Part shown: one piece after another, positions 46,150-58,099 of the stretch
How positions within the stretch are numbered: position 1 is the stretch's first letter
Layout of the letters: every line of letters begins with the position of its first letter
NCBI GenBank assembly: GCA_037974665.1
Contig: CM075770.1
Location: 97,584,850-97,648,849, forward strand
From: Ehretia macrophylla
Taxonomy: Eukaryota > Streptophyta > Magnoliopsida > Boraginales > Ehretiaceae
Direction: 5' to 3'
DNA length: 64,000 nucleotides
Notes under the pieces: generated by a model
Database searches by the model: none
What the model was told of the DNA's origin: nothing
What the model saw: the letters and a program-made list of their open reading frames with translations, nothing else
Program-made: the position numbers and the translations under genes

Positions 46150-47223
46150 GACTTTACCCCCAGGTTGGGCACGGGAAGTCTCTCTCTTCTTATCGGCTTC
46201 CTTTTTCTTGTCATCATCCTTCTTCACCTAATAGATCTCCTCCGAGTGTATATATTCTTCTGCTCGCACCATCAGCTCGGCTACAGTATCCATGGGGTCG
46301 ATGGCCAAGGAGAATGTAAGGGGGCCCGGCCTGAGTCCGCTTTGGTAGGCCATTAATGCCATGGAATCTTCCAGGTTGGGGATCCTGAGGGTCTCCTCAT
46401 TGAACCGGGCTGTGTAAGCCCTTAGACTCTCTCCTCTATGCTGCTTTACCGACAGCAACGATGAGGTGTGGCGGGTTGCACGCCAGTTTCCTGCGAAGCG
46501 GGATAGGAAAACCTCAGCCAGTTGATGAAAAGTTGCAATAGAGTCGGGACGAAGTTTTTGGAACTAGTCCAAGGCATTGCCAACCAGGGTGGTCGGGAAT
46601 GTCTTCGTCTTCATGAGATCAGATATGTCATGCAGGGTCATGTGGTGGTCAAAGTTGAGCAAGTGGCTGGCCGGGTCGCCGTCCCCATTGTAGATTACCA
46701 AGTTAGGCATCCGGTTGCCGGTGGGTAGTGATGTGGCCAATACCTCGGGTGAGAGTGGGCTTACGCCGAGCTGGTTAATGACTTTGGCTATTGCAATCGC
46801 GGTCTTGGCCTGCTCGGGGTCGGCATGAACCGCCTTTTTGCCTTTCGCCTCCAGGGGTCTCGCCTCAGGCTCTAGGAAACCTTCTCCGTCTTGTGCTCGG
46901 GTTTGCCCCAGGGCTGGAATGCGGAACTCCCGACGCGCAGGCTGCGGCGTAGCTACTTGTAGAGCCGGAGGGTCCGCAGCTAGCCGGGCTACCTGCTCCT
47001 TAAGTTCCTTGAACATCCTGAGCATTATCCTTATCTCTTGTGACAGGCTGGAGTTGAGGTCTCTATCTGTTGTGGAGTTGGTTTGCGAGGCTAAGTGTAT
47101 ACGTTGACTCGTTCCAACGTCGGTTTGGGTTTGGTCTTGGCTAGGCACTTGCGTGGTTTCAAGGTCCCCATCCGGGTTGGGCGAATCCTCTACCGGTGCG
47201 CTGTGGCTTCTCGTTTGTACCAT
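46150..47223 (-). pseudogene. Tat element gag
   Basis: ATG at 47223 (MVQTRSHSAPVED), a coiled-coil-like segment (IRIMLRMFKELKEQVARL), then the retrotransposon gag domain (PASHLLNFDHHMTLHD ... LVGNALD). A stop occurs at 46564. The domain continues in the adjoining stretch (ETLRIPNLEDSMALMAYQSG, 46458-46228). Gag forms the particle shell. Confidence 0.85.
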
Positions 47224-47271
47224 GATGGTTTCTCAATGAGTAGTGAAGAGAGTGATAGGAAGAACTCATTC

Positions 47272-47290
47272 CCCACAGACGACGCCAAAC
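47272..47290 (-). other. Primer-binding site of the Tat element
   Basis: On the minus strand, tttggcgtcgtctgtgggg directly follows the 5' LTR. It differs from the common Tat form ggcgccgtctgtgggg by one C-to-T transition. Confidence 0.8.
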
Positions 47291-47765
47291 TATCGAGGTC
47301 AGAATCCTCGCAATTGAGTTGAATGGCTACGCTTGCCGAACTGAACTTTCAGGTCGGCCTCCGAGTTGAATCTTCAGGTCGGCCACTCAACCTGCACAAG
47401 GAAAGGGAAAGAAAAGGTGGGGTGATGACCCAAATTTTTTCCTCGCCCGTGCGAATGATTAGTATGTCCAAGCTGGCAAGGTAGCTAAGAGCATTTAATG
47501 ATGAGTGACCTTTGAAATGAAGGGGTGGAACTCTATTTATACTAAATTCAGACCTGACAGCATTTAATGCGGTGCAGCTTTATGTCCCATCAAAACTTTA
47601 TGTCCCATCAGGGCAACTGGCACTGAGGTTGGGGTTTTCTGGGGTCGGGTTGAAGTTAGATCAGCATCCAGGTTGGGTATTAGCTGAATATGTTCGGCTT
47701 GGCTCGGATTAGCCCGCCTCAGCTCGGTGTGGGTATCTTACCTCAGCTCGGGATCCCCCTCGTCA
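47291..47765 (-). repeat. 5' LTR of the Tat element
   Basis: 475 bp; the plus-strand start tatcgaggtcagaatcc has TG mutated to TA, and it ends ccctcgtca. A short tandem duplication (aaactttatgtcccatc, about 47583-47600) is absent from the other LTR. Confidence 0.9.
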
Positions 47766-47770
47766 GATAT

Positions 47771-47997
47771 GAATTTAATGTTTGTGCTTCATATGAAAGA
47801 ATGTTTTGATTACTTGAATCACATTGATTACCAGACATGTTTGTCTAGATGAAAGGCTGCAAGAGAGTTTCTTCTTTTATTCCTGTTCGAGATGATTGAA
47901 GACTTCTATTGATTTGGTCCTTTTAAATTCATATTATTTTTTATTATGTTTGGTAAAATTGAGGGTGAAATTGTAGATTGAATTCAGAACACCTAAT
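47771..47997. other. Flank of the Tat element, related to F-box 3' flank
   Basis: Short blocks (gatttaatgtttgtgcttc-like; ttgaatcacattgattacc) resemble 35813-36030, so this is another fragment of the duplicated F-box flank. No gene. Confidence 0.5.
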
Positions 47998-49258
47998 CAT
48001 AGTTGTCAAATTGTGAATCGTATCGTGAATTGAAATGTCATTTTTTTTAATTGTATCAAATCATGAACCGAACCGATTCACCATTTGGTCACAAATATAA
48101 AAATGGATAATAATTAATATATCTTGTTTCCATTAGTTGTTTTCGGTTAAATTAGTTTATTTAAATGAGCAGAGATACATACTTTTAAGTTAATTTCAGT
48201 ATTTCACCACTTCCTCTACTCCAAATAATTAAATATTATTTTTATAAGTCAATTTCACTACTCTACAACAGGTCGTAAAAAATAATTTATTGATTCTTAG
48301 TGATTGAGAGGCAACCAAACAAATATTTTATTAGTCAAGACTTATAAAATATGCTCAAAACGAAAAGTGCATAACAACTATCACTCATGTTATGATCTTC
48401 TACATCCTAGGTCTTCTCGTTCCGTCATCTAGCTTATATTCTTCATGTTGCATTTAGATCGAATGACTTTATGAAATTACGTTGACACTTTGTGATAATT
48501 GTGTTGAGTATTGTCCAATAAATTGTTTGTCAATGACTAAAGAATATGAACTTTTTACTTATGATCGTCACGAATTGAATTATACAAAAATGGATTTATG
48601 AAGGTTTAATTACTGAATTGCTTCCCAACGGTATGTTCTAGGTTCATTTAGATAATGAAGATTTGATTCTAGGTTATGCTCCAGGAAAGATCCGACATAG
48701 TTTTATACGGATACTGCCAGAAAGAAATAGCAAAATAGAGACAAGTTCAACTGTGAATGAAGTCCACGTTTCGTAGATTCAATTTCACGCTTATGAATAC
48801 GAGTTCCAAACGCTTTCACTAATGAGATGAAACAACAAAAGTTGAGACAAAAAGCAAGTGGTGTTTAAAAGAGAAACAACTAGTGTACTCAAATTGGTAG
48901 AAGGATTTTTGAGAAGTAGACTCGCAATGCCTCCAAGCCCAAGATTTTGCAGACGACAGGAGGGTTTTCTTTTCTTTTTATATTTTTTGAACTCAATTTG
49001 TTAAGGTTAGAAACATTTTATTATGTTTATAAATGGGTTTTTTCTTTTGAGTTTTGGGCTTTTCTTTGGGTGTTGTTTTTCTAATTCAAATCACATCATT
49101 TACTGAATCGTACGCTTCATAGATGATTCTCAACAATTCAGGGGAAATTCGACTAAATTTACGATACATCCAGTAATTCATATCGTTTTCTATAAAATTG
49201 ACTCGAATCGTATGATTCAAATTCGTATCACAAATCATAAAATTTCGACAACTATGTT
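47998..49258. mobile_element. TIR element with catagttgtc ends
   Basis: The left end catagttgtcaaattgtgaa and the right end, read inverted, catagttgtcgaaattttat share the first 10 bases and further gat(t/a)cgtat blocks. About 1.26 kb, no domain seen. No convincing TSD, so the superfamily is open. Confidence 0.5.
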
Positions 49259-49757
49259 CCTGATCACTACAAATCACTACCTGATCATAACTGTTAAATT
49301 CCTATTGTTGCTGCTAATTATTCTTATTTTTTACAGGATATGTATTTTACTCTAGTTCTAGTGATTCAATTCTGTGAGCTACAATTTATACAAGGGCAGA
49401 ATTTTACCCTCGCGAAATTTCTCTCATGCATTTTGTCATTCTGTAATGGTCCCTTATCATGGAAAATTTTATAGTATCAATTGCTTTGTTCTTTATGTTA
49501 ATTTTATTATTTCACAACAAAAGAATTAAATCATTGTCCGAATGTAGAACAAAGGTACATGAAACAACCATTAATAATGATTGATCTCTTGAGAAATAAT
49601 CAATTTTTTTAAGAACTTAACATTTCCATTAATTTATCAGGACGCACCGTGTTGTCCATTCATAGACTATAAGATTCTATTCTACTTTTCTCACCTCTGA
49701 TATTTTGTCTCCCTCTATAGAGTTCAAGCATCAAAACTTTGACACAAGGCTGAGGCA
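49259..49757. other. Intergenic DNA, no gene seen
   Basis: AT-rich, with no coding region or repeat that I recognise. Confidence 0.5.
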
Positions 49758-50341
49758 ATTACTGTTAGGATATATGCCATAAAAGTCAATAAATTATATT
49801 TTAAAAAATTAAATAATGTATTATTTATTTATTATTCATTTAATGCAAGCAGTTTATTTAATTATTGATGTGATTTAATTAATTAAATAAAAGTCCTTAA
49901 AACACTATTTATAGATTCTATACTTAGGAGTAAGGATATGAGTTATAGAATTTATATTCACAAATGTGTTTTAAAAGTTGTCCCCGATTGAAAGATAAAT
50001 TAATTGGGCATTAGTTTATCCAAAAAGATTGGATTACAGTCTACTAACCAAATAATATGAGATATTAATTTGAGCGATTAGTCTCATATCGTTATAGTAG
50101 ACATATAAGTACATGTTAGAGAACAAGTGACTGGACATGACCACTAATACAACGAATCGCATGGATTAGTCAATAATTCATGATATAATGTAATCATGCA
50201 ATTAATCCTTAGACCTGAAGCACTACGGTTATCTCATGATAAGAAATGTCATAATTTGTTGGTGCTATTAAGCTAGTCCTAATTATGGATTAGACAATGT
50301 ATTCAGTGGTTATGATTTATTATGTCATGGAGATAGGTGTG

Positions 50342-51793
50342 TGATGTGACATTATTTTCTGCACTCAAATCACTTTATTTATACTGCATTTGCATATTAA
50401 CTTTGGAATAAATGCAAACACTAGTATACTTTTGATGCAATACAGGAGGAACCCGAAAAATGAACAAACTCGGACCCGAAACGATCTAAATTGCAAGTTA
50501 AAAAGAACTCAAAAGAGACAAACTCAAGTGTTGACCAAAAATTGAAGCCCGTAGAGGATGAATTTGGCCAAACGGAGTGCAAAAACGAACTCAAGATACC
50601 GAATAACTTTGGAATAGCATTGGTCAACTTTTCGGTCAACGCGTGAATAGTAGCCCATGAATACTAAAACGTGTGAATAGTAGTTGCGTGAATAGTAATG
50701 CATGAATAGTAATTTTCAGCATATAAATAGAGGTGTTGGGGTGCATATTTTGTAGAATAGAAAATTAATTTAAGATTTAATTTTAATTATTTTTATTAGT
50801 TTAAATTTAGTTTAAATAGTTTAATTTAAATATGGTAGTATAAATAGTTAGTAGTTGGGAAAAATACGGTGGAGGTAATGCTCAAATTTCTAGGGCATGG
50901 GAAAATGAGGAAATCTAGTAGTTGTGCTCGGGACACCGACCTCGGACCCCGACTTCATTTATGAGGGAGCATTTCTTTAATTTCTTTTATATTTGAATGT
51001 TGTTATAATACCCGTGTTAATTCATGATTTTGATTATATATTAATGGTCTTTTAATTTACCGGTCTCCATTATTTGGACTGATTTAATTCATATGCAATT
51101 TATGACTTGTATTAATTAAGTATTGTCTTTTATACATAATGCTTTTAAGTAAATGATATGATTGCTTTATTTTCATGTCATATATCCATACTTTAATAGT
51201 GAATCAATAGTTTGACAACCTTAAAGATTCCAAGAGACTATAGGTAATGTTTTTAAGTAGACCATAGTTTATAGACTAATAAGGAGATGTTGATTACTTA
51301 TGTTGAAACAGACCTTTTACACCAGGTTGCAAGGATAGATCCATACTATGGCTATACACTCATAGATGGAATGACACTTACATCAGAGTTAGTAATCAGG
51401 ATTTTAATAGACTAAGATAATTGACTAGGTTAATGCTTATAGCTTAACCTCTTGCATAGAATTAGAGAATCCTATTTCCGAGCCTAGATTAACTGTCTTA
51501 ATATTAATCCGAGCTTAAACTACTACCTTCCCATATTTACACTCCCAACTCTAACTCTAGTTAGTTAACTTAGTTTAGCTTAACTTTTATCACCCAATCA
51601 ATCTATTCGTTATGTTATAACACTCACTTTAGACACTTTCATACACACTTGTTCAACCGAACTAACTAGGAGCCTCCCTGTGAAATACGACCCCGCACTC
51701 TAAGCACACTATACTACATTGATCCGTACACTTGCGGGTTATTAAAACTTAGTTGTTTTGTACCCATTTATATTGACACAACCTGTAGCATCA
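50342..51793 (+). repeat. 5' LTR of the Athila-like element
   Basis: 1452 bp; starts tgatgtgacattattttc, ends acctgtagcatca. It includes four variants of gcgtgaatagtag (about 50640-50715) and a TATA box (catataaatagagg, about 50720). Both of these are missing from the right LTR. Confidence 0.88.
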
Positions 51794-51924
51794 AGTTTTT
51801 GGCGTTGTTGCCGGGGAGGCACGATTTAGTTTTTGATTAAGTGTATTGAATTTGTTTTAAGTGTTTGTTTTATCTGATTTATTTCAAAAAAAAAATTGTT
51901 GGGAAAATTTGAATTGATTGAAAT

Positions 51925-52500
51925 ATGACTCATTTTAATGATTCATCCAATCTATGGGCTTTTAATGAAACACTCCAAACCCCTATCCCAAATATATGTG
52001 AAATTTGTTCTCGATATGGGCATAGCATTGTAAATTGTCCCCAAAATCCCCAATTTTTACATAGTCATAATTCTACTACTCAGGGTTATTTTTCAAACAA
52101 AAATTTGTACTCAAATGCATATAATCTGGAGTGGCAGAATCATCAAAATTTCTTATGGGATCAAAATAATGCATCTTTTATGCCCCAAAATTTTGAAAAT
52201 TTTGTATCTTAAAACCCCAATTTCTCCGAGTTTTGCGAAAGCTTTCAAAGTAATTCTTTCAAACAAAACTTTTGCTATCCTAACTCGGTTGAATTTTCTT
52301 CTCCTGAAACAAACTTCGATGACAAGTTTGACCAACTTGTCAAACTCGTCGAATCCAACCACCAATCCATAGATAGGCTACAAAACCAAATCAGTCAACT
52401 AGCCGAAATCATAAATAGGTGGGAGGAAGACGAGCACTCTGTTCAACCTGTCGTGAGTTCACAAGACCAATACAGTTTCGTTCATCACGAAACTATCTAA
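51925..52500 (+). pseudogene. Gag-like zinc knuckle remnant
   Basis: The open frame from 51925 contains CEICSRYGHSIVNC, a perfect CX2CX4HX4C knuckle (residues about 24-37). A TAA at 52210 interrupts it, and the frame continues to about 52500 with a helical SIDRLQNQISQLAEII stretch like that in Athila gag proteins. A further open frame (52513-52734) has no recognisable domain. The knuckle suggests RNA binding. Confidence 0.65.
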
Positions 52501-52799
52501 AACCAGGTTGAGGTGATAGAAGTGTTTAGTGGAGATAATATGGGTAGAGAGTGTAACACTAGGAATGAAGTAGATAACATATTAAAGGCACAACTTGGAT
52601 TTGACCCATTTATGAACAATATGTTACATACATCTTTTAACTTATGGGTTGACCAATTGGGACACAATGATTTACAAAATACTATGGCTCATGTTGACAT
52701 AGTCAAGAACATTTCCAAACATAATTTGGGATGAGAATTGTCACCTTTTCAAGGTGACTTGGAAAAGGCATGTTCTGTAGAAAGAATAAGCCATCATCT

Positions 52800-54505
52800 G
52801 TTACATGACCCTTTTCCATTTAGAATTTGTGCTGAAATGATTATCAGGCAATATGTGACGAAGAATTTTAAGCATCAATGGCTCTAACACTGGTGCCTGG
52901 TTGAGGGCGTAAAACTCAGCGCTACTAGGAGGCAACCTAGAATTTTAAATATTTCTTGCTTATGTGTGTTTATTTTTCTGTTTGTGTGATTTTATGCTTT
53001 CCTTAAATGACGTCTATATTTATTTTTGCTTATGTATTTATAGGCTTTGAAATCTAGCTACGTACTTGTAGTAGCTTGTTCATAATTGTTGAAACTGATG
53101 ATAATCTTAAACTGTTTTGTCTACTAATCTTTAATGAGGTTGCAAAATGATCAATCCTTGGACAAAGATAATAGACACATTCTTTTTCATCAACATTAAA
53201 TTGCTACAAATCAGGTGATATCTTTCCTTACTACTACATTTCCTTTTATACCTGATCAACCTGCGCTGTAGAGTAAGCAAATCATAGGTTTGGGGATGTA
53301 GCATTTGTCATTATGTTATTACTTGCATATTACACTCTCACTATCTTACATTGCTATTTGCTTGAGGGCAAACAAAGTTTCGGTGTGGGGGTGCTTATAT
53401 TTCATGATAACATTTTTTAGAATATGCAAGAAATACACCATTTTGTTCATGAGAAAGAGTAATTCGCTATCTTACCTGTTTAAAGGAGATGATTGAGATG
53501 ATTTGAGAACCTGTATTGTTAGCTATGTATTGTGAAAAACTTTAAGGAAACTATGTAAGAAAAACTTTGGGCTACTGTATTCATTAGTAAGCCTAGCTGT
53601 TCTTCTTTTCTTGAGTTGATAGGTATGTGATTATGAAAGGTCTGGGATAGGATTACCGTTTGTTATGAGAACTCCTTGTAATTGAAACCTGAACCCTTAT
53701 GCCATGTCTGTACTGTATGTTATGTTACTCTGTCTGTATGTACACTCTGAAAAAAGAAAAAAAAGGCAAAGAAAACAATGAAAAAAATAGAAAAATGAAA
53801 AAAAGAGTTGTACATACCTTTACTGTTGAATAATTGCGGTGTAAATATGTTGTAAATCTCTAAAGCACCACTGTACTAGACATTGTAATTTGACATATGT
53901 GCTATAGTGTAAGGTTTTGAGCCTAGATATCTCGGGTGATTAAGGCACGTAGGGGTCCCTTTAAAACCTGTCAACCTCGGTCATAATGGCTGGGGATTGT
54001 TGGCCTTAAAGTCTGCTACATGGGATATCCAGAAAGTAAAGGAAACTGAACACTATATAGAGATATTGTAAGTTGTACTTTTATATTTCTGGCAAATGTA
54101 AAAAGGGTTAAGGCATGATCAAGAGTTTGATTGCAAATAAAGGTGAGAAAGTCAAAGTTCAATCTGTTTGCAAGTCTTGAAAGTTGGGATTAGATTGAAC
54201 GTAATTTGCTTAGTTTATTTCTAAATATGTACTCCGATGCAATCAATAGTCTATTTTTAAAAAGAGTATCTATTTGTGAAAACTATGTAAATGTTCTCTT
54301 ATCATGTTGATCATTAACTGTTGAATCGGTTATGGGTAGTGAAGTGCATTTCTCATGTTTCATGTCGAAAATATTTTGACAAAAAGGATAGGATAGATAG
54401 CATTAACCTGTTTTGACTTGTAAAAATTTCTGAAAATTTCACTTTGGAATTTGTTTTAAAAGACAATCTTGCTTGAGGACAAGCTAGATTTAGGTTTGGG
54501 GATGT
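52800..54505. other. Non-coding internal region with two PPT-like blocks
   Basis: Blocks of the type cttgagg(g/a)caa followed by gtgtggggg or ggtttgggga occur at about 53361-53390 and again at 54473-54503. Only the second adjoins the 3' LTR. An A-rich stretch is at 53750-53807. No pol genes. Confidence 0.7.
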
Positions 54506-55618
54506 TGATGTGACAGTATTTTCCGCACTCAAATCACTTTATTTGCATCTTAACTTTGAAATAAATGCAAACACTAATGTACTTTTGATGCAATGCAGAA
54601 GGAACCCAAAAAGTGAACAAACTCAGACCTGAAACGATTTGAATTGCAAGTTAAAAAGAACGCAAAAGACACAAACTCAAGTGTTGACTAAGAATTGAAG
54701 CCCGTAGAGGATGAATTAGGCCAAACGGACTACAGAAACGGACTCAGGATGCCGAATAACCTTGGAATAGCATTGGTCAACTTTTCGGTCAACGCGTGAA
54801 TAGTATTTTGTAGAATAGAAAATTAATTTAGGATTTAATTTTAATTTTTTTTATTAGTTTAAATTTAGTTTAATTAGTTTAGTTTAAATATGATAGTATA
54901 AATAGTTAGTAGTTAAGGAAAATACGGCGGAAGTAATACTTGAATTTCTGGGGCATGGGAAAAGGAGAAAATCTCATAGCTGTGCTCAGGACTCCGACTT
55001 CATTTATGGGAGAGCATCTCTTTAATCTCTTTTATATTTGAATGTCGTTATAATGCCTGTGTTAATTCGTAATTTTGATTATATATTAATGGTCTTTTAA
55101 TTTACCAGTCTCCATGATTTGGACTGATTTAATTCATATGCACTATATGGCTTGTATTAATTAAGTATTGCCTTTCATACATAATACTTTTAAGTAAATG
55201 ATATGATTGTTTTATTTTTGTGCCATATATCCATGCTTTAATAGTGAATCAAAAGCTTGACAACCTTAAAGATTAACTGCATAGAATTAGAGAATCCTAT
55301 TTCCGAGCCTAGATTAACTGCCTTAATATTAATCCGAGCTTAAACTACTACCTTCCCATATTTACACTCCCAACTCTAACTCTAGTTAGTTATCTTAGTT
55401 TAGCTTAACTTTTATCACCAACCAATCTATCTGTTACGTTATAACACTCAATTTAGACACTTTCATACGCAGTTCTTCAACCGAACTAACTAAGGAGCCT
55501 TCCTGTGGAATACGACCCCGCACTCTAAGCACACTATATTACGTTGATCCGTGCACTTGCGGGTTATTAAAACTTGGTTGTTTTGCACCCATTTATATTT
55601 TCACAACCTATTGCAACA
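54506..55618 (+). repeat. 3' LTR of the Athila-like element
   Basis: 1113 bp; starts tgatgtgacagtattttc, ends acctattgcaaca. Compared with the 5' LTR it lacks about 115 bp around the gaatagtag repeats and TATA box, and about 200 bp near 55275. Confidence 0.88.
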
Positions 55619-56517
55619 GTGTGTGTAGATACAAAATCTGTCAATTAGGGGTCCTATGCGATCTATTAATCGAGTAACTAGAAATCTCTGGTCAAAGTAG
55701 AATAGTGGAAGTCGTTTAACAGATTATTCATAAGTTACTGATTAAATAGATTTTAGCATATAATTGAGTAATAGAGTTTGACGACCATATCCATAACTCT
55801 GGCTCAATTGTGATGGTTTAGACATAAGGATTTGATTGCATGGAAATTGCTTAGAAAGGGTTCGTGTACTTGCACTTCGTTATTAATTAGGTAATTGTGA
55901 TATACTGTTAGGTGTCACTCGCGAATTGCGAATTAATTAGAAAGGGTTCTAATGAAATATTAATTAGATTAATTATGAACCCGAGAGGTCATACACAAAA
56001 GAGATTAATGGATTAATTAGATTAGAGAAAAAAAATTAAATTAATTTTAGGATTGTCATAATATTAATTTGATGGACTCGTAGTAATTAGATAATTGATC
56101 TAATTATTGTAGAGTCCAAGTCTAGTCAATTTAGACTGACCCATATTTATGACTGTAGGTCATAAAGAGTTCTTATATAAAAGAATGTTCTGACACAGAA
56201 AAAGCTAGCACACAATTCTCTGTCAGATAAAATAATACGGGATTTTCTCTAAAAGCTCTAGTGGGGGCTAGATTCGATTAGTTGCGCAAATATCGTGTGG
56301 ATTACTCTTGGAGGGCTTCATGCGTCGGAAGCTCGTCTCAGAATCTACCGTTATTTTTGCGTTTAGAGGTAATCCTAAAACTACTTGTTAAATTTAATTA
56401 GATTTAATTTATTATATGTTTCTAAATCTACGTGAATAACCATGAACGTATATATGTAATTAATTCCGCTACGTAATTAATTGTTTTTAATTATTATGTA
56501 TGTTTCTCATCAATTAC

Positions 56518-57472
56518 AAGGAGACACAAGAATGGAATACATATTTGAAAATTTAGTTGATCGCTTAGCCTTATCTTATAAGTCTCGCTGGGATAATTTA
56601 TAAAACCTTGCCTATCCTCCTGAGGAGAAAGCTTTCCTACTCATACTAAGTAGGGGTTTAGGGATAATGGACAATAAAAAATGTTGATGAACAGCTGGCT
56701 GTATCTGCAATAGCAAAATATTCGAATACAATTTTAAGGTTTTTGTGAATAGCATACCACATTAATGTTGATTATAAAGACCCAAAAACACATCCCTCGC
56801 GATAAGCACATTTGATAAAGTGCAAATAACTCTTTTAAGTTTTATTATTGTTACACATGTATTATCCTAATCATTTAATAACCTCTTTTGATCTATAAGA
56901 ATGACTTCTTTATAAAAAATTATCACATTGTTTTAATGTGTAATTTTGACAAAACATAGGATATTATTTTTTGTCTTTTTTTGTCAACACTGCTTATTTT
57001 TCTTTTTTTGAGGTGTTGGATGTTTACTTCCAAGATTAATCCCTAATGCTCCTAATAAAAGTTTCTCCCAAAGATGCTTCAACAACATTATTGCAAGTTC
57101 CTGAATTTATTATTTATCGATGCACCGGTTGAGTTACTCATGTCTCTAACCCCAATGGAAAAAGGAGAAGAAAAAAGAAAAAAAAATCGAGTTTTCTAAG
57201 TAAACTTGATGGGTTTTTCTAAAAATTAAAAAACGTTGGGAGGCCTCTATACTGTTTTTAGTCCTTTTTATAAAATGCCATTCACTTGCCAATTCACATT
57301 TAGGTTTGATTCAAAGAGGTCGGGATTGAGTGAAGAAAAATGTTGATTTGCATGGCATTTGATAGAATAATTTAAAACTTGATAACTTGCTTGTTTTCCC
57401 TAAAATAGCTAGTGCAATTAGATTTCTCTATTATAGAGATCCCTCTGTCTTATTTTATCTAGAAGAATATTA
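56518..57472. other. Intergenic DNA, no gene seen
   Basis: AT-rich; short A- and T-rich runs near 56995 and 57175. No domain recognised in any frame. Confidence 0.5.
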
Positions 57473-57496
57473 CCTAATTTAATTGACAGATTAGTT

Positions 57497-57839
57497 AATG
57501 TTTTTTTTTTTTGTTTGTTAAGTAAGTCGTCTACTAAATCGAGAAAAATGTACAAAAGGAACCATGCGATGGTTCACATCATGTCAAATTATAACCAGGC
57601 AAGCAATTTGCCATCAATGTCCCAAACTTTACAAATAGTACCGTTAAGGAGACAATATTTATAGTATTTTACCTTTATATATTCTGTTTTTTATATTAAA
57701 AAAGAACACAATCAAAAACTTGTTCTTTAATGAAAGCATCATCTTGATGGAGCTAAGGTTACTCTTCTTCCAAATGTGGTGGAATACCAAATTTTAAGGT
57801 ATGTACTTTGTTTTTGCTAAGACATATTAGTTAATTTTT
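57497..57839 (-). mobile_element. Short 5'-truncated LINE-like insertion
   Basis: A T run of about 12 at 57501-57512 (poly(A) on the minus strand) opens a 343-bp segment. A 24-bp direct repeat with one mismatch flanks it (57473-57496 and 57840-57863; starts cctaatttaatt). A long TSD plus terminal poly(A) indicates LINE-type retroposition. The body has no recognisable coding. Confidence 0.7.
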
Positions 57840-58099
57840 CCTAATTTAATTGGCAGATTAGTTTTTGATCATTTTGTTATATTTTATTAGAAGAACAGGC
57901 ATATAAAAAAGGATAAACTATTTATGCGGCCACTAAAATATCTCATCAGTCCTGTTGTGACCATAAAACTACTTTTCGTGCTATTTTAGCTATTCAATAA
58001 TCAATTGGGTATCATTTTGCCCATTCAATTATTCTGTTAAATTAAACTAACTGTTAAGGTTAAAATTGTAAAATCAACTAGACAAATTTTATTTTTTCC

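Larger units (their letters stand above)
37923..47765 (-). mobile_element. Tat-lineage Ty3/gypsy retrotransposon, structurally complete
   Basis: LTRs at 37923-38380 and 47291-47765, TG..CA ends, perfect 5-bp TSD gatat. The primer-binding site lies next to the right LTR and the polypurine tract next to the left LTR. Order on the minus strand: gag, protease, RT, RNase H, a second archaeal-type RNase H, integrase. On the plus strand, between integrase and the 3' LTR, is an extra antisense ORF. The doubled RNase H, the PBS type and an extra ORF are hallmarks of the Tat clade. Stops and frameshifts in every domain indicate it is no longer autonomous. Confidence 0.92.
50342..55618 (+). mobile_element. 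Non-autonomous Athila-like gypsy element (LARD-type)
   Basis: LTRs at 50342-51793 and 54506-55618, perfect TSD gtgtg (50337-50341, 55619-55623). The PBS tggcgttgttgccgggga (51800-51817) matches the tRNA-Asp site typical of Athila apart from transitions. Only a gag-like zinc knuckle fragment is found and no pol. The internal motif ctactaggaggcaacctag (about 52921-52939) is the conserved block found after the coding region in Athila-like elements. It sits inside the solo LTR 49763-56512; the related LTR at 24283-25275 shows the empty site. Confidence 0.85.
49763..56512 (+). mobile_element. Solo LTR (copia-like), split by a nested element
   Basis: It starts tgttaggatatatgcc and ends tttctcatca (TG..CA). 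The perfect 5-bp TSD attac flanks it at 49758-49762 and 56513-56517. Without the nested 5.28 kb it is about 1.47 kb. A TATA box (tatataaaag, about 56175) lies in the 3' half, as expected for an LTR promoter. A related truncated copy in the opposite orientation lies at 24283-25275. Assignment to copia rests only on the general look of the ends. Confidence 0.82.

Noticed and set aside
46838..47107. Plus-strand ORFs over the gag region
   Set aside because: Shadow frames of the minus-strand gag.
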